From assembly GCA_029780675.1 (NCBI GenBank), contig JAKOYE010000070.1:1-51738 (forward strand): DNA of 51,738 nt, given 5' to 3'. Positions 1-9,143 of this stretch are shown here, piece by piece (positions within the stretch are counted from its first letter, which is position 1; each line of letters opens with the position of its first letter). Position numbers and translations under genes: made by a program. The notes under the pieces were generated by a model. The model saw only the letters and a program-made list of their open reading frames with translations. It searched no databases and had not been told where the DNA came from. The DNA comes from Actinomycetes bacterium. GTDB taxonomy: Bacteria; Actinomycetota; Actinomycetes; Mycobacteriales; Mycobacteriaceae.

Positions 1-124
1 GACCAGCCCAGCGCACGACACCAGATTGGGGTCATCGAAGACCGCGGCCCGCACCGGCCGGGTATGAGACAATCGCATCTACGAGATGCCCTTCGCTGTG
101 ATGGAATTCGGTCCTAGACAAACC

Positions 125-862
125 TCATTCTCTCACCGCGACAGGGCATTTCGTCATCACGACCCGCTTCAAACCCCACCCCATCGGTGGATTCAGGCTA
201 AGCCCGATGTTGATGGTCTCGGCGTCAGATGACCGCAGTGCGAGCTTGCCCGTCATGCCCATCCGCCGGGTCAGCGCCACACCCTCGGCGAGTTGATCAG
301 GGTCACGGGTCGGCCCGTCGATCGGACCCGGTATGTGCGCGGCACGCGAGGCTACGACAAGCTGGGATCGACTGTAGGCCAGAGCCAACGGATCCTGCTC
401 CACGCCGATGTCCAAGGTGTAGTCGTTGACTCCGAACGCGATTCGAAAGCACGGTCGTGCCGCGGCGATGTCCTGTGCACGCGACAACCCGCGCGCGGTT
501 TCAATCAGCGCGATGACTGGCGACTCGCCGCCAAGCCGGTTTGCAGTGTCCCACATGTGATTGCCGCCTTCAGTCTTGGCCAGCACCACACCTTTCATGC
601 CGCGGCAGTCCGCCAAGGCCCGACAATCCGCGGACCAGAATTCGCTTGAAGCGTCGTTGATTCGGACCCATGCCCGGGCTCCGGAGTTGAGGAAGTCCAC
701 GACTCGGTCCCGGGCTGCCTCCTTCTCGTTGGGAGCTACGGCATCTTCCAGGTCCAGAATCACTTCGTCGGCCTTGGTGTTCATCAGCACCGCATCGAGG
801 TCGGGCTCCCGGGAGGGGTTCACGAGGAGCCAGGAGCGCGATACCTGGGAGTTCACATCCAT
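125..862 (-). CDS. CitE/HpcH-type CoA ester lyase family protein
   Basis: A 245-residue protein of the HpcH/HpaI aldolase-citrate lyase beta-subunit family, TIM-barrel enzymes that cleave or form C-C bonds in acyl-CoA substrates with a divalent metal. Visible family marks are SWLLVNPSREP near the start, VILDLEDAV around residues 34-42 (the acidic residues bind metal), and ALIETARGL near residue 120 followed by IAFGVNDYTLDIG. The C-terminal stretch after the usual GKL motif (here GKLALRSSD) is short and diverged, so the tail may be altered. The true substrate cannot be told. It lies at the window edge and has no evident link to the metal genes; it may be the original chromosomal neighbour. Confidence 0.8.
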   Translation of the reverse strand: MDVNSQVSRSWLLVNPSREPDLDAVLMNTKADEVILDLEDAVAPNEKEAARDRVVDFLNSGARAWVRINDASSEFWSADCRALADCRGMKGVVLAKTEGGNHMWDTANRLGGESPVIALIETARGLSRAQDIAAARPCFRIAFGVNDYTLDIGVEQDPLALAYSRSQLVVASRAAHIPGPIDGPTRDPDQLAEGVALTRRMGMTGKLALRSSDAETINIGLSLNPPMGWGLKRVVMTKCPVAVRE

Positions 863-879
863 CGCGTCAGGTTAGACGT

Positions 880-1038
880 TTGAACGAACAACCCGTCAAA
901 CTTTGCATCACGCTTCCCAATGACTTGGCCGACGTCCTGCGCCAGAAGGTCCCCAGCGCGGCATACGCCAGCGAGAGCGAAGTGATCCGGGAAGTCCTGC
1001 GCGCATTGTCCGCCCGCGATCGCGCAGTTGACGGGTGA
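880..1038 (+). CDS. Small ribbon-helix-helix (ParD/CopG-like) protein or remnant
   Basis: A 52-codon reading frame with a TTG start, too short for usual ORF cut-offs. Its translation contains KLCITLPNDLADVLRQKV followed by SESEVIREVLRALSAR, the beta-strand/helix/helix pattern and the SESEVIRE turn typical of ribbon-helix-helix antitoxin DNA-binding domains. It starts 18 bp from the divergent CitE-like gene. No toxin gene follows: the next 100 bp can be read as GEVTLIIGDFFGGRNYE and then a stop, without a recognisable RelE/ParE fold. Probably an orphan or decayed antitoxin. The start codon is uncertain. Confidence 0.45.
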   Translation: MNEQPVKLCITLPNDLADVLRQKVPSAAYASESEVIREVLRALSARDRAVDG

Positions 1039-1651
1039 CGTCGTCATCGCCCACGCGACTGCTGGTGAAGTCACCTTGATCATCGGAGACTTTTTCGGTG
1101 GCCGGAACTACGAGGTCGCTCTCGCCGAGCAGGACGAATAGCATCGTCGAGCCTTCATCGCTTGAGCAGTTCCCTTGCCTAGTACGGTCGTAACCTTGTG
1201 CCGGTCGATGTCGTCGGGGGCCAGCACCGATTCGGGTCGGATGATCCGCTTCATGTCCCCGGTAGTGGCTGCGGCACCGGCAGAGCCAGTTCCCGCGCCT
1301 CATGTACCTCGATGTTCGAATGTAGCCTCTGGCTCCGATCGGCGAGCTCGTAGTCGAAGCTCGCAAACCAGTTCAAACCCTGCCCGCCCAGCGGCTCGCC
1401 ACTAACGTCGTCCATCAATCGCATCCCCCCGTCCGACGCAATCGCCGCATCCTCACTGCCGCCCGGAGTGCTCCAACGCCAACAAGTAGCTGGCCGAGAA
1501 CCTACAAAAAGTGTCGCTTCCCGATTTCAACGTCACGCCGCGCTCTTCCTTAGCTGCGCTGATGGAGCGTGTCTCACGTCGTTTCCTACTCGGTTTGTCT
1601 CGAACTGCCTGTCATTCCCTAACCAGGGTGCGGCGAGTCCGTGGACCGAGG
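1039..1651. other. Intergenic stretch without a convincing gene
   Basis: About 610 bp between the antitoxin-like fragment and the end of the broken MFS gene. A minus-strand frame near 1250-1410 could encode a peptide containing GLNWFASFDYELADRS, but it has no family I recognise and no clear ribosome binding site. I see no RNA gene or insertion sequence end. The mix of short fragments suggests old rearrangement at the island edge. Confidence 0.4.
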
Positions 1652-2951
1652 TCACCCGTGGGTGGTCTCCGTGTGTGCCGTCGTGGTCGGCCGGCGGGTC
1701 TCGTACATCCGGACCGTGACGACGAGTCCTGATGCCGCGGTGAGGGCCGCGATGGTGCAGATGGCGGCCCGGATGCCGAGTGCGTCAGCGACGACGCCGG
1801 CGAGCACCGCTCCCACCGCGAAGCCGCTGTCCCGCCACAGCCGGTAGGTGCCGACCGCTCGGGCCCGCCAAGCCGGGTGGGCGACATCCCCGATCGCGGC
1901 CAGCAGGGTGGGATAGACCATGGCCGTTCCCGCCCCGAGCAGCACCGCGGAAGGTGCCCAGACGGCGAAATGGTCGCCGAATCCGATCATGGCCAAAGCG
2001 ATTGCCTGCAGCCACATTCCGCAGGCGATCATCCACTTGCGTCCCCACCGGTCCGACAGTGCTCCGGTGGCGAGTTGGCCGATTCCCCATACCGCGGGGT
2101 ATAGAGCGGCCAGCATGCCGATGCGTCCGACCGACAGTCCGGCTCCGGCGAACAGGATCGGGAACAAGCCCCAGGCCAGCCCGTCGTTGAGATTGTTGAC
2201 CAGGCCCGCCTTGGCTGGCCGAGGACAGTGCCGGCTCGCGGAAACGGTCTGCGCGAACACTTGCCGATTGCTCAGCGTGCCGTGCAGGTGGTCATGCCGG
2301 CCGTCGGCGCGGGCGCGGTGGGTGGCCGCCTCGAGTCGGGCGTGCCCGCGGGTCTCGCGGACCGCGGCAGTGGACAGCCCCAGGCCGAGCGCGGCGAACG
2401 CGATACCGAGCAGAAACGGCGCCGGCCGCAGTCCGTAGATCTGCGCGAGATAGCCGGTGGCAAGGGCGGTCACCGCCACTGCGGCGTAGCCGGCGGCTTC
2501 GTTGAGCCCCATCGCCAGACCGCGCCGGGACGGGCCGACCAGGTCGATTTTCATCACCACCGTGGTGGACCAGGTCAGGCCCTGACTGATGCCGAGGCCG
2601 ACGTTGGCCACGATCGCCCACGACCAGGACGGTGCCCAGATCAGCAGCAGTGGCACAGGGACCGCGATGAGCCAGCCCGCCACCAGCACTGGTTTTGCGG
2701 CCGAAGCGATCCGACCAGGTGCCGGCGAAATAGTTGGTGGCGGCCTTAGCGACGCCGAACACCAGGATGAACGAGAGCCCGGCGGTGTGGGCCCGGATGC
2801 CGAAGACCTCCTCGCCGAGCAGGGGAAGTACCGTCCGCTCCTGGCCGAGCATCCCACCCACCAGAGCGTTGACCACAACCAGAAGCGTGAACTGGGCGGC
2901 GTTCTGCCGAAGTCCCAGCTCGATACGCCGCTCGGGTGCTGGGCCTGTCAC
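1652..2951 (-). pseudogene. MFS transporter, broken by a one-base frameshift
   Basis: Two overlapping frames together make one major-facilitator transporter of about 430 residues. The first frame starts at GTG 2951 and reads through TM1-2 and the conserved loop GTWSDRFGRK; the second carries on with PVLVAGWLIAVPVPLLLIW, NVGLGISQGLTWSTTVVMK and LVNNLNDGLAWGLFP through to VRMYETRRP. The join falls on a run of four T (four A in the coding strand) at 2693-2696; removing one base restores a single frame. It is the last gene of the minus-strand oxidase/SHOCT/Met-rich group, where metal or metal-complex export would fit. It is either a true frameshift or a sequencing error in a short homopolymer. 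Confidence 0.85.
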
Positions 2952-3129
2952 GAGCGGGCCTCAAGCGCCCAGATTAGGCCGTCTGGCCAGTCCTGCGGAC
3001 GTCTCTCATCCAGCGTTGGGGAGGCTGTGAAGATTACTGGCGCTGCTGTACTCGATCCCGATGGCGACGACGTGCGCCACCGGGCGCCGACACCGCTGTC
3101 GCCGGTGTGAGGAGCATTCGCCCGATTGC

Positions 3130-3549
3130 TTATCGCTGTCCGGCGGGCGGCATCGGCATCGGCATCGGCATCGGCATTGATGAAGTCGGCGCTGGCGGCC
3201 TCGTCTCGTTGCCCCCGGGTCCCATGCCACCCGGACTCATGCCGCCCGATCCCATACCTCCGGGACCCATGCCGCCGGGTCCCATGCCGCCGCCCTGCAT
3301 CTGCATCATTGGGCAGCCGCCGCCCATGGGGCCGCCGGGGCGCATCTGGCTGTTCTGGTCGCCGCGGTGCCACCCGGACCCGTCGGCGACACGTGCGGCG
3401 AGGAATCCGGAGAAGAAGATGGCGGCGACGATGAACACGATGCCGGCGACGATGCCCACCCACGCCAGAACCTGGTAGACCCGAGAGCTGCGGTGGGGGA
3501 TGCGTTCTGGGGTCTCCCCCGGGGGCAGCGTGGGTGTGGATTCGGTCAT
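3130..3549 (-). CDS. Single-pass membrane protein with Met/Gly-rich tail
   Basis: The start is taken at ATG 3549 (MTESTPTLPP), which has an AGGAGG-type ribosome binding site a few bases upstream; a longer frame upstream is not needed. The 139-residue protein has a short N-terminal segment, one strong membrane helix (VYQVLAWVGIVAGIVFIVAA) and then a tail made largely of GPGGM-type repeats, MMQMQGGGM and MPMPMPMPMP. Methionine-rich tails of this kind bind Cu(I) in CopA/PcoA- and CusF-type proteins, so a periplasm-side copper-binding role is likely. No enzyme fold is visible. It lies between another Met-rich protein and the broken MFS transporter. Confidence 0.7.
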   Translation of the reverse strand: MTESTPTLPPGETPERIPHRSSRVYQVLAWVGIVAGIVFIVAAIFFSGFLAARVADGSGWHRGDQNSQMRPGGPMGGGCPMMQMQGGGMGPGGMGPGGMGSGGMSPGGMGPGGNETRPPAPTSSMPMPMPMPMPPAGQR

Positions 3550-3625
3550 GGTGGTCCCTCCTTGTTGACGATCCGGGCCTGCTGACCCGGGAGTGCTGTA
3601 CCCGTGTGGTTCTTCCGTGATGGTT

Positions 3626-4357
3626 CTACGGGTGGCCGATTCCTCCCATTCCGCCACCGGGGCCCATCGGTCCCATTCCGCCGTGGCCCATCGCTCCGGG
3701 CCCCATGCTCCCAGGCCCCATCCCTCCGGCTCCCATGCCGCCGGGGCCCATCGCGCCCATCATGGCGCTCATCCCTGCGGGCATGCCGTCGGCGACGAAG
3801 CCGCTGACCTCGCGCGCGTGATCGCGAATGACCTGGACAAGGGCGGGGTCGTCGGAGGTTTCCTCGATGGCGATGCCGGTGGGGGTCAGGGTGAGGCGGC
3901 GGCGGTAGTTGAACGCGTTGGCGACCAGGGTGGGCAGGGTCGCGCTGGTCGCAGCCCCCATGACCGCGATGCCGCGGTCGAGGCGGGTGTACACATCGGA
4001 AACGTGGGCTTGCAAGCGGGCTGCGAGGTCGGGCGAGTCCGATTCGGTGGTGGCTCGCACACCGCCGGGGATCTCGGTCACGGTGCGGCGGATCTCGGTG
4101 TGCCGGGCGAACAGCACCATGTACTGGGCCATGGTGGCACCGTCCATCATCGGGCTGTCGGCCAGTTCGATTCCGGTTCGGGAGCGCCGCGGTCCGACCG
4201 GCTGCGCTGGGGGGCGCCGCCAGCCGAACACCGCGGCCGCACTCAACAGGCCGAGGACACCCAGGGCACGTAGCGCCGAGCGGCGGTCAGTGCCGCCTGC
4301 ATTCACGGGGCGACCCCGTTGTGCAGTGACCCAACGGGCAGGTCGTTTGCGGTTCAC
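3626..4357 (-). CDS. Exported/anchored protein with Met-Gly-rich C-terminus
   Basis: Starts at GTG 4357 behind AGGAGA. The basic N-terminus and hydrophobic segment SALRALGVLGLLSAAAVFGW (residues about 28-47) give a signal anchor or signal peptide. The middle, about residues 60-190, is a helical domain I cannot place in a named family; it includes ELADSPMMDGATMAQYMVLFARH. The last 50 residues are repeats such as GPGGMGAGGMGPGSMGPGAMGHGGMGP cut into shorter units. The repeats suggest extracytoplasmic copper binding. It follows the SHOCT gene by 16 bp and shares its orientation, so it is probably in the oxidase operon controlled from near 6.3 kb. Confidence 0.7.
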   Translation of the reverse strand: MNRKRPARWVTAQRGRPVNAGGTDRRSALRALGVLGLLSAAAVFGWRRPPAQPVGPRRSRTGIELADSPMMDGATMAQYMVLFARHTEIRRTVTEIPGGVRATTESDSPDLAARLQAHVSDVYTRLDRGIAVMGAATSATLPTLVANAFNYRRRLTLTPTGIAIEETSDDPALVQVIRDHAREVSGFVADGMPAGMSAMMGAMGPGGMGAGGMGPGSMGPGAMGHGGMGPMGPGGGMGGIGHP

Positions 4358-4373
4358 CGGTGTCTCCTGGCTG

Positions 4374-4649
4374 TTAGTGATGAGCTGCGCCGCGCAGGAC
4401 CTCGAGTCGGTGGCGGTATTCCGTTTCGTCGATCTCCCCGCGGGCGAAGCGGCTGGCCAGCATCTCTTCGGGCGTGTGGTAGTCGCTGTAGAGCGGGGGC
4501 GCTGAGCTGACGCGGGTCTGCGTGGCGCCGGTGGTGTAGCGGATCAGGGCGATGATCCCGACGACGATCAGCGCCCAGAACAGCACCATTCCGATTGTCA
4601 TGCCCGCGTATCCCCAGCCACTCATATCGTGGTCGGACCAGAACATCAT
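4374..4649 (-). CDS. Small membrane protein with SHOCT domain
   Basis: A 91-residue protein: Met/Trp-rich start (MMFWSDHDMSGWGYAGM), one membrane helix (IGMVLFWALIVVGIIALIRY), then a C-terminal SHOCT domain recognisable from EEMLASRFARGEIDETEYRHRLEVL. SHOCT domains are short C-terminal helical modules thought to act in oligomerisation; no enzymatic role is known. The ATG at 4649 follows AAGGAAG, the same ribosome-binding context seen at the DUF305 gene. It sits between the multicopper oxidase (40 bp upstream) and the Met-rich protein gene (16 bp downstream). A second SHOCT protein near 38.3 kb sits beside Met-rich and cupredoxin genes in the same way. Confidence 0.8.
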   Translation of the reverse strand: MMFWSDHDMSGWGYAGMTIGMVLFWALIVVGIIALIRYTTGATQTRVSSAPPLYSDYHTPEEMLASRFARGEIDETEYRHRLEVLRGAAHH

Positions 4650-4689
4650 GGAAGTGCTTCCTTTCGTATTGGGTCGGTTGACGGTGGTG

Positions 4690-6270
4690 TCATGCGGTGT
4701 AGTCGAGGGTGGTCATCATTCCGGCGTCCATGTGATAGCCGTTGTGGCAGTGCAGCATCCAGATTCCGGGGTTCTCGGCGACGAACCGGACCGCGACGGT
4801 TTGCAGGGGTTTGACGATCACGGTGTCCTTGCGCGGCCCGGGGGTGCCGTCGGCGTGGAGGACCTGGAAGGTGTGGCCGTGCAGGTGCATCGGGTGCCAC
4901 ATCGTCGTCTGGTTGGCGAAGGTCAGGGTGGTGTGCTGGCCTTGGGTGATGGTGAGCGGGATGGTCTGGTCGTAGGGACGGCCGTTGATGGCCCAGTTGT
5001 AGTTCATCATCGTGCCGGTGAGGCGAGCCTGCAGGGTGAGGTCGCTGCTGTTCGGCAACTGAACGTCGGGGGTGGCGGTGACGGTGTCGACGGAGCCGAC
5101 GAGCCGGTCGAGTTCGGCGGGCCGGTAGGCGGGGTCGGGGGCGCTGCCGGTGGCGGTGGACAGCAGGGCGCGGGCGAGGGCGTTCTTGCCTTCCGCTGCG
5201 GCGACGAGCGGGAACACCCCGTCGCCGGCGGTGACCACGACGTCGTAGCGTTCCCCCATGCCCAGCAGCAGGGCGTCGACGTCGATGGGCACGACGGGGA
5301 ACCCGTCGGTGTGGGTGACGGTCATCCGGTGCCCGGCCAGGGCGACCCGGAAGGCGGTGTCGGAGGCCGCGTTGATGATGCGCAGCCGGATGCGCTGGCC
5401 GGGCTTGGCGGTGAATGTGGTTGCCGCGCCGGGGATGCGGCCGTTGATGAGGTAGTAGGGGTAGGTCACGTCCCCGCCGTCGCCGCCGAGGAGTTCGCTG
5501 GCCGCGGCACCGCCCACGCCCGGCGTGCCGGGCGTCGCGCCCGCCGCTTGCTTCCCGGGCATGTGCCCCAGATCGCCCATCCCGGGCATGGGCCCCGCGC
5601 CGGGGCTGCCATCGCCCATGGAGCGCAGCCCGGCGTAGATCTGTTCGGGGCTGCTGCCGACCCCGGAGGTCCAGTCGTCGAGCATGACGATCCACTCGGC
5701 GTCGTAGCGGCCGGGCTCGGTGGGGTCGTCGATGATGACCGGCAGGTACAGGCCGTAGTCGGTGTCCAGTCCGGTGTGCGGGTGGGCCCAGTAGGTGCCC
5801 GGGTACGGGGAGCTGAAGCGGTAGGTGAAACCGCCGCCGGGGTCGATGTCGGGGGTGGCCGGGGCCGCGCCGTCGGCGTCGTTGCGCAGCGCGATGCCAT
5901 GCCAATGCAGCGAGGTCGGATGGTCCAGGCCGTTGTCGACCGTGACGGCCAGATCATCGCCCACGTTGGCGCGGATGAGCGGTCCGGGAAGCTGGTCGTT
6001 GAAGGCCAGCGTCCGCGCGCGTTTGCCGCCGAGGTCGATGTCGGCGGTGCCCGGGCCGAGTCGGGCGGTCACGGTCCGTCCGGTGTGGGGCCGGGCCGCT
6101 TCGGCCGCGGCGATCGCGTCAGTGCCGACGGCGCTGTTCGGGGCGGTGGTCGGGCGGCCGCAGGCGACCAGCGCCGCACCCGCGAGCATGCTCCCGGCCA
6201 GAAATCCACGCCGGCTCAGCGATGGCGCGGCAAGGGGCTGACGGGTCACGGGATTCACGATGCACCGCAT
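4690..6270 (-). CDS. mmcO: Multicopper oxidase, MmcO/CopA-like, exported
   Basis: Start chosen at ATG 6270 (MRCIVNPVTRQP), since the longer frame runs into the divergent regulator gene; a GTG two codons past it (6257) is also possible. The N-terminus has a Tat motif (SRRGFLAG), a hydrophobic stretch and LVACG, a lipobox. All copper ligands are visible in order: HWHG, HPHTG, WHPMHLHGH and HCHNGYHMDAGM, giving the type 1 copper and the trinuclear centre. A Met-rich insert (GPMPGMGDLGHMPG) lies in the middle, as in Cu(I)-oxidising family members. The likely job is oxidising Cu(I) to the less toxic Cu(II) outside the membrane. Transcription diverges from copR, with a putative operator between. 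Confidence 0.92.
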   Translation of the reverse strand: MRCIVNPVTRQPLAAPSLSRRGFLAGSMLAGAALVACGRPTTAPNSAVGTDAIAAAEAARPHTGRTVTARLGPGTADIDLGGKRARTLAFNDQLPGPLIRANVGDDLAVTVDNGLDHPTSLHWHGIALRNDADGAAPATPDIDPGGGFTYRFSSPYPGTYWAHPHTGLDTDYGLYLPVIIDDPTEPGRYDAEWIVMLDDWTSGVGSSPEQIYAGLRSMGDGSPGAGPMPGMGDLGHMPGKQAAGATPGTPGVGGAAASELLGGDGGDVTYPYYLINGRIPGAATTFTAKPGQRIRLRIINAASDTAFRVALAGHRMTVTHTDGFPVVPIDVDALLLGMGERYDVVVTAGDGVFPLVAAAEGKNALARALLSTATGSAPDPAYRPAELDRLVGSVDTVTATPDVQLPNSSDLTLQARLTGTMMNYNWAINGRPYDQTIPLTITQGQHTTLTFANQTTMWHPMHLHGHTFQVLHADGTPGPRKDTVIVKPLQTVAVRFVAENPGIWMLHCHNGYHMDAGMMTTLDYTA

Positions 6271-6292
6271 TCGGCCGGGGTTCGGTGTTGGT

Positions 6293-6314
6293 TGTGTGAA
6301 GATTCGCTCAAGAT
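6293..6314 (-). promoter_or_regulatory. Putative CopR operator, site 1 (mmcO/copR intergenic)
   Basis: On the plus strand the core is TGTGAAGATTCGCTCAAG. Read on the minus strand it is two 11-bp half-sites starting ATCTT (ATCTTGAGCGA then ATCTTCACACA), the spacing expected for OmpR/PhoB-family dimers. Nearly the same element occurs at 12138-12159 and 9122-9143, each time just upstream of a copper gene. It lies in the 79-bp gap between mmcO and copR starts. Confidence 0.65.
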
Positions 6315-6349
6315 CGGGACCGGGCCGCAGCGCACGGCACGATGAAGGC

Positions 6350-7093
6350 ATGGATGCGATCCCCGGCGGCGCTGCCGCCGCAGCCGACAAGGGCTACCGG
6401 GCGCTGGTGGTCGATGACGAGGCGGCGCTGGCCGATGTGGTCGCCAGCTACCTGATCCGCGAGAATTTCGAGGTGACGGTGCGTCACAGCGGCGCCGAAG
6501 CGTTGGCGGTGGCGCGCGAGGTCGATCCCGATGTGGTGGTGCTCGATCTCGGGCTGCCCGGGATCGACGGCCTGGAGGTGTGCCGGCAACTGCGAACCTT
6601 CTCAGACGCCTATGTGGTCATGCTGACCGCCCGCGACACCGAGATGGACACCATCGTCGGGCTGTCGGTTGGGGCGGATGACTACATCACCAAGCCCTTC
6701 AGCCCGCGCGAGCTGGTCGCCCGGATACGCGCCATGCTGCGCCGGCCCCGCGCAGTACCTGCGGTGGCGGTCGCCGCCACACCGACGGCGGCTCGGGAGT
6801 TCGGGCCGCTGTCGATCGACGTCGACAGCCGGCAGGTGTTCCTCGACGGCGACTCGATCTCGTTGACCCGCACCGAGTTCGACATTCTCGCCGCCCTGTC
6901 CTCGCGGCCCGGTGTGGTGTGGACCCGCCGTCAGTTGATCGACGCGGTGTGGGGTGAGCCGTGGGTCGGCAACGATCATCTCGTCGACGTCCACGTCGGA
7001 CATCTCCGGCGCAAGCTGGGTGACGACGCCGCCGATCCGCGGTTCGTGTTCACCGTGCGTGGGGTCGGCTACCGGATGGGCGACGGGCGATGA
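6350..7093 (+). CDS. copR: OmpR-family response regulator, CopR-like
   Basis: Start ATG 6350 (MDAIPGG); the upstream extension would run over the putative operator. The 247-residue protein has a receiver domain with the acidic pair D22-D23, phospho-acceptor D66 in VVVLDLGLPG, a conserved Thr in MLTARD and Lys in DDYITKPF. A winged-helix DNA-binding domain follows (TRTEFDILAALSSRPGVVWTR cut short, ending HVGHLRRKLGD and VRGVGYRM). It overlaps the kinase gene by 4 bp, so the two are translationally coupled. Its place between mmcO and the CPD-type ATPase, and the repeated operator-like element, suggest a copper-responsive activator. It could respond to another envelope signal. Confidence 0.85.
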   Translation: MDAIPGGAAAAADKGYRALVVDDEAALADVVASYLIRENFEVTVRHSGAEALAVAREVDPDVVVLDLGLPGIDGLEVCRQLRTFSDAYVVMLTARDTEMDTIVGLSVGADDYITKPFSPRELVARIRAMLRRPRAVPAVAVAATPTAAREFGPLSIDVDSRQVFLDGDSISLTRTEFDILAALSSRPGVVWTRRQLIDAVWGEPWVGNDHLVDVHVGHLRRKLGDDAADPRFVFTVRGVGYRMGDGR

Positions 7094-8241
7094 CCGCGCC
7101 GACCGCGCCCGCGACCCCGCATGGCACCGGCTTCGGGATCCGCCAGCGGCTGCTGCTGGCCCAGGCTCTGGTGCTGCTGGCCGGCGGGGTCACCACCTGG
7201 GCGGTGGCCTCGGTCGTCGGCCCGCCGCTGTTCCGTGAACACCTGCACCAGGCGGGGGTGTCGCACGACTCCAATGAACAGTTCCACGCCGAGCAGGCGT
7301 ATCAGCACGCCACCGCCCTGTCGATCGGCGTCGCGATCACCGTCGCCGCCCTCACGGCGTTCGTGGCCACCGCCTACCTGAGCCGGCGCCTGCAACGCTC
7401 CATCACCGAGGTGTCCGCCGCCGCGGCGGCAGTCAGCGAGGGCCGCTACGACATCCGGATCGGCGCCCTGGAACTGGGTGGAGAGTTCGACGACCTGGCG
7501 TCGGCGTTCAACCGGATGGCGCACAGCCTGCAGGCGGTGGAGTCCACCCGTCGACGGCTCTTCGGCGATCTGGCCCACGAGATCCGCACCCCGGTCGCCG
7601 TGCTCGAGGCGTATCTGGAAGCCGTCGAGGACGGCGTGAAAACCCTCGACCCGCAGACCGTGGCCCTCCTGCGGGAGCAGACCGCAAGGCTGGTCCGGTT
7701 CTCCAACGACGCATCAGCCCTGGCCCAGGCCGAGGAGGCCGGCTCCGCGATCACCCCGGGATGGGTCGACGTCGGCGACCTCGTCGCCACCGTGCGGGCC
7801 GCCGCCGCCGACCGCTACGCGCAGAAGAACGTCTCCCTGCGCACCAGCGCCGACGGTGGCCGGCTGTGGGCGGATCGGCAGCGGCTGATCCAGGTGCTCG
7901 CCAACCTGCTCGACAACGCGCTGCGTCACACCCCGCCGGGCGGGCAGGTGCGGCTGACGGCCAGCCGGGCGGGCGCGGACATGGTGTTCACCGTGGCCGA
8001 CGACGGCCAGGGGATCACCGCCGAGCACCTCCCGCACCTGTTCGAACGCTTCTACCGCGCCGACACCGCCCGCGACCGCGGACACGGCGGTTCCGGGATC
8101 GGCCTGGCGATCGTCAAAGCCCTGACCGAGGCCCACAACGGCCACGTCGCCGTAGCCAGCCGCGGACCCGGTCAGGGTGCCACCTTCACCGTGGCGGTGC
8201 CGCTCACCGATCAGCCCGCGACGGTGGCGACCGGTTCGTAG
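7090..8241 (+). CDS. copS: Sensor histidine kinase, CopS/CusS-like
   Basis: A 383-residue kinase with two membrane helices (about residues 21-45 and 74-95) flanking a short outside loop of roughly 28 residues that holds several His (REHLHQAGVSHDSNEQFHAE), suited to metal sensing. A HAMP segment is followed by the H-box with H163 in LAHEIRTP, the N-box NLLDNALRHTP, G1 box DDGQGIT, F-box FERFYR and G2 box GGSGIGLAIV, so it looks catalytically complete. ATGA overlap couples it to copR. The gene converges on the DUF305 gene 63 bp away. Confidence 0.85.
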   Translation: MTAPTAPATPHGTGFGIRQRLLLAQALVLLAGGVTTWAVASVVGPPLFREHLHQAGVSHDSNEQFHAEQAYQHATALSIGVAITVAALTAFVATAYLSRRLQRSITEVSAAAAAVSEGRYDIRIGALELGGEFDDLASAFNRMAHSLQAVESTRRRLFGDLAHEIRTPVAVLEAYLEAVEDGVKTLDPQTVALLREQTARLVRFSNDASALAQAEEAGSAITPGWVDVGDLVATVRAAAADRYAQKNVSLRTSADGGRLWADRQRLIQVLANLLDNALRHTPPGGQVRLTASRAGADMVFTVADDGQGITAEHLPHLFERFYRADTARDRGHGGSGIGLAIVKALTEAHNGHVAVASRGPGQGATFTVAVPLTDQPATVATGS

Positions 8242-8304
8242 CCGGCGCGGGTGAGCGTGTCATCCCCACGCCGCGGGGTCCGTATCGGCGCCGTCCGCGA
8301 TCGC

Positions 8305-9045
8305 CTACAGCGAGCCCAGGATCTGGTTCATGGTGTCGATCTCTTTCTGTTGGCTGTCCAGGATCGACTTGGCCATCGCCACCGCGTCGGGGAACTGGCC
8401 GTTCTTGATCTCCTGCTGCGCCATGGTCAACGCGCCCTGGTGATGCTTGATCATCCCGGTCAAGTACAGCTTGGCGGCCTCAACACCGTCGGCGTTCTTC
8501 AACGCATCCATGTCCGCGGGCGACATCATGCCGTCCATCCCGGACATGTCGCCCATCCCCGGCATCATCGAACCGCTGGGCATCATCGAACCGCCGGGCA
8601 TCGTCATCGTCGTGGTGGGGGTGGAGCTCGCCGCGGGCATGTCACTCATGCCGGGCATCCCGCTCATGCCGCCGTGATCCATGCCCGGCATCCCGCTCAT
8701 GCCGCCCATGCCCCACTGCTTCATCCAGCCCTGCAACGTCTCGATCTCCGGGCCCTGGGCGGCCTTGATCTGCTGGGCCAGCTCAACCACCCGCGGGTCG
8801 ATGCCCTGCTTGGCCAGGATGATGTCGCTCATCTCGATCGCCTGCTGGTGGTGCGGGATCATCATGTGCGCGAAGTCCATGTCGGCCTGGTTGTGTGCCG
8901 CTGCCGGCGCCGTTGAGGAACTCGAGGCCGATGTCGGCGCAGCCGGGGAGGTGGCCTCCTTGGTCGCGGCGTTGCTACAGGCACTCATCGCCGCGACGGC
9001 GGCCAGCGCAGCCATCCCGGTCACCAGGGTCCTCGTCTTGTGCAC
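8305..9045 (-). CDS. DUF305 lipoprotein with Met-rich insert
   Basis: GTG 9045 is preferred because AAAGGAAG lies at the right distance; ATG 9063 in the same frame is possible. The signal peptide ends at MSACSN, a lipobox. Two DUF305 halves are visible: NQADMDFAHMMIPHHQQAIEM-type sequence with MIPHH in the first, and LTGMIKHHQGALTMAQQE in the second. A central Met/Gly/Ser-rich stretch (MGGMSGMPGMDHGGMSGM) separates them. The paired HH motifs and Met clusters suit Cu binding outside the membrane. DUF305 proteins are widely associated with copper loci, but a precise activity is not established. Divergent from the DUF302 gene over putative operator site 3. Confidence 0.85.
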   Translation of the reverse strand: MHKTRTLVTGMAALAAVAAMSACSNAATKEATSPAAPTSASSSSTAPAAAHNQADMDFAHMMIPHHQQAIEMSDIILAKQGIDPRVVELAQQIKAAQGPEIETLQGWMKQWGMGGMSGMPGMDHGGMSGMPGMSDMPAASSTPTTTMTMPGGSMMPSGSMMPGMGDMSGMDGMMSPADMDALKNADGVEAAKLYLTGMIKHHQGALTMAQQEIKNGQFPDAVAMAKSILDSQQKEIDTMNQILGSL

Positions 9046-9121
9046 AACACTTCCTTTCGTCATGAAGCCACGCGGCTTCCCGCCCAGCTTTCCCGGCCTT
9101 CGGTGGGGCTGCTCCAGTCGT

Positions 9122-9143
9122 TCTGTGTAGTTTCGGTAAAGAA
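9122..9143. promoter_or_regulatory. Putative CopR operator, site 3 (DUF305/DUF302 intergenic)
   Basis: Plus-strand core TGTGTAGTTTCGGTAAAG aligns to sites 1 and 2 over 22 bp, keeping TGTG, AG, TTCG and AAG at the same positions. It sits between the divergent DUF305 and DUF302 starts (77 and 83 bp away), so it could serve both. Confidence 0.55.

Noticed and set aside
4552..6345. Long plus-strand frame of 597 codons opposite mmcO
   Set aside because: Gly/Val/Asp-rich shadow of the oxidase gene; mmcO on the minus strand has every copper motif.
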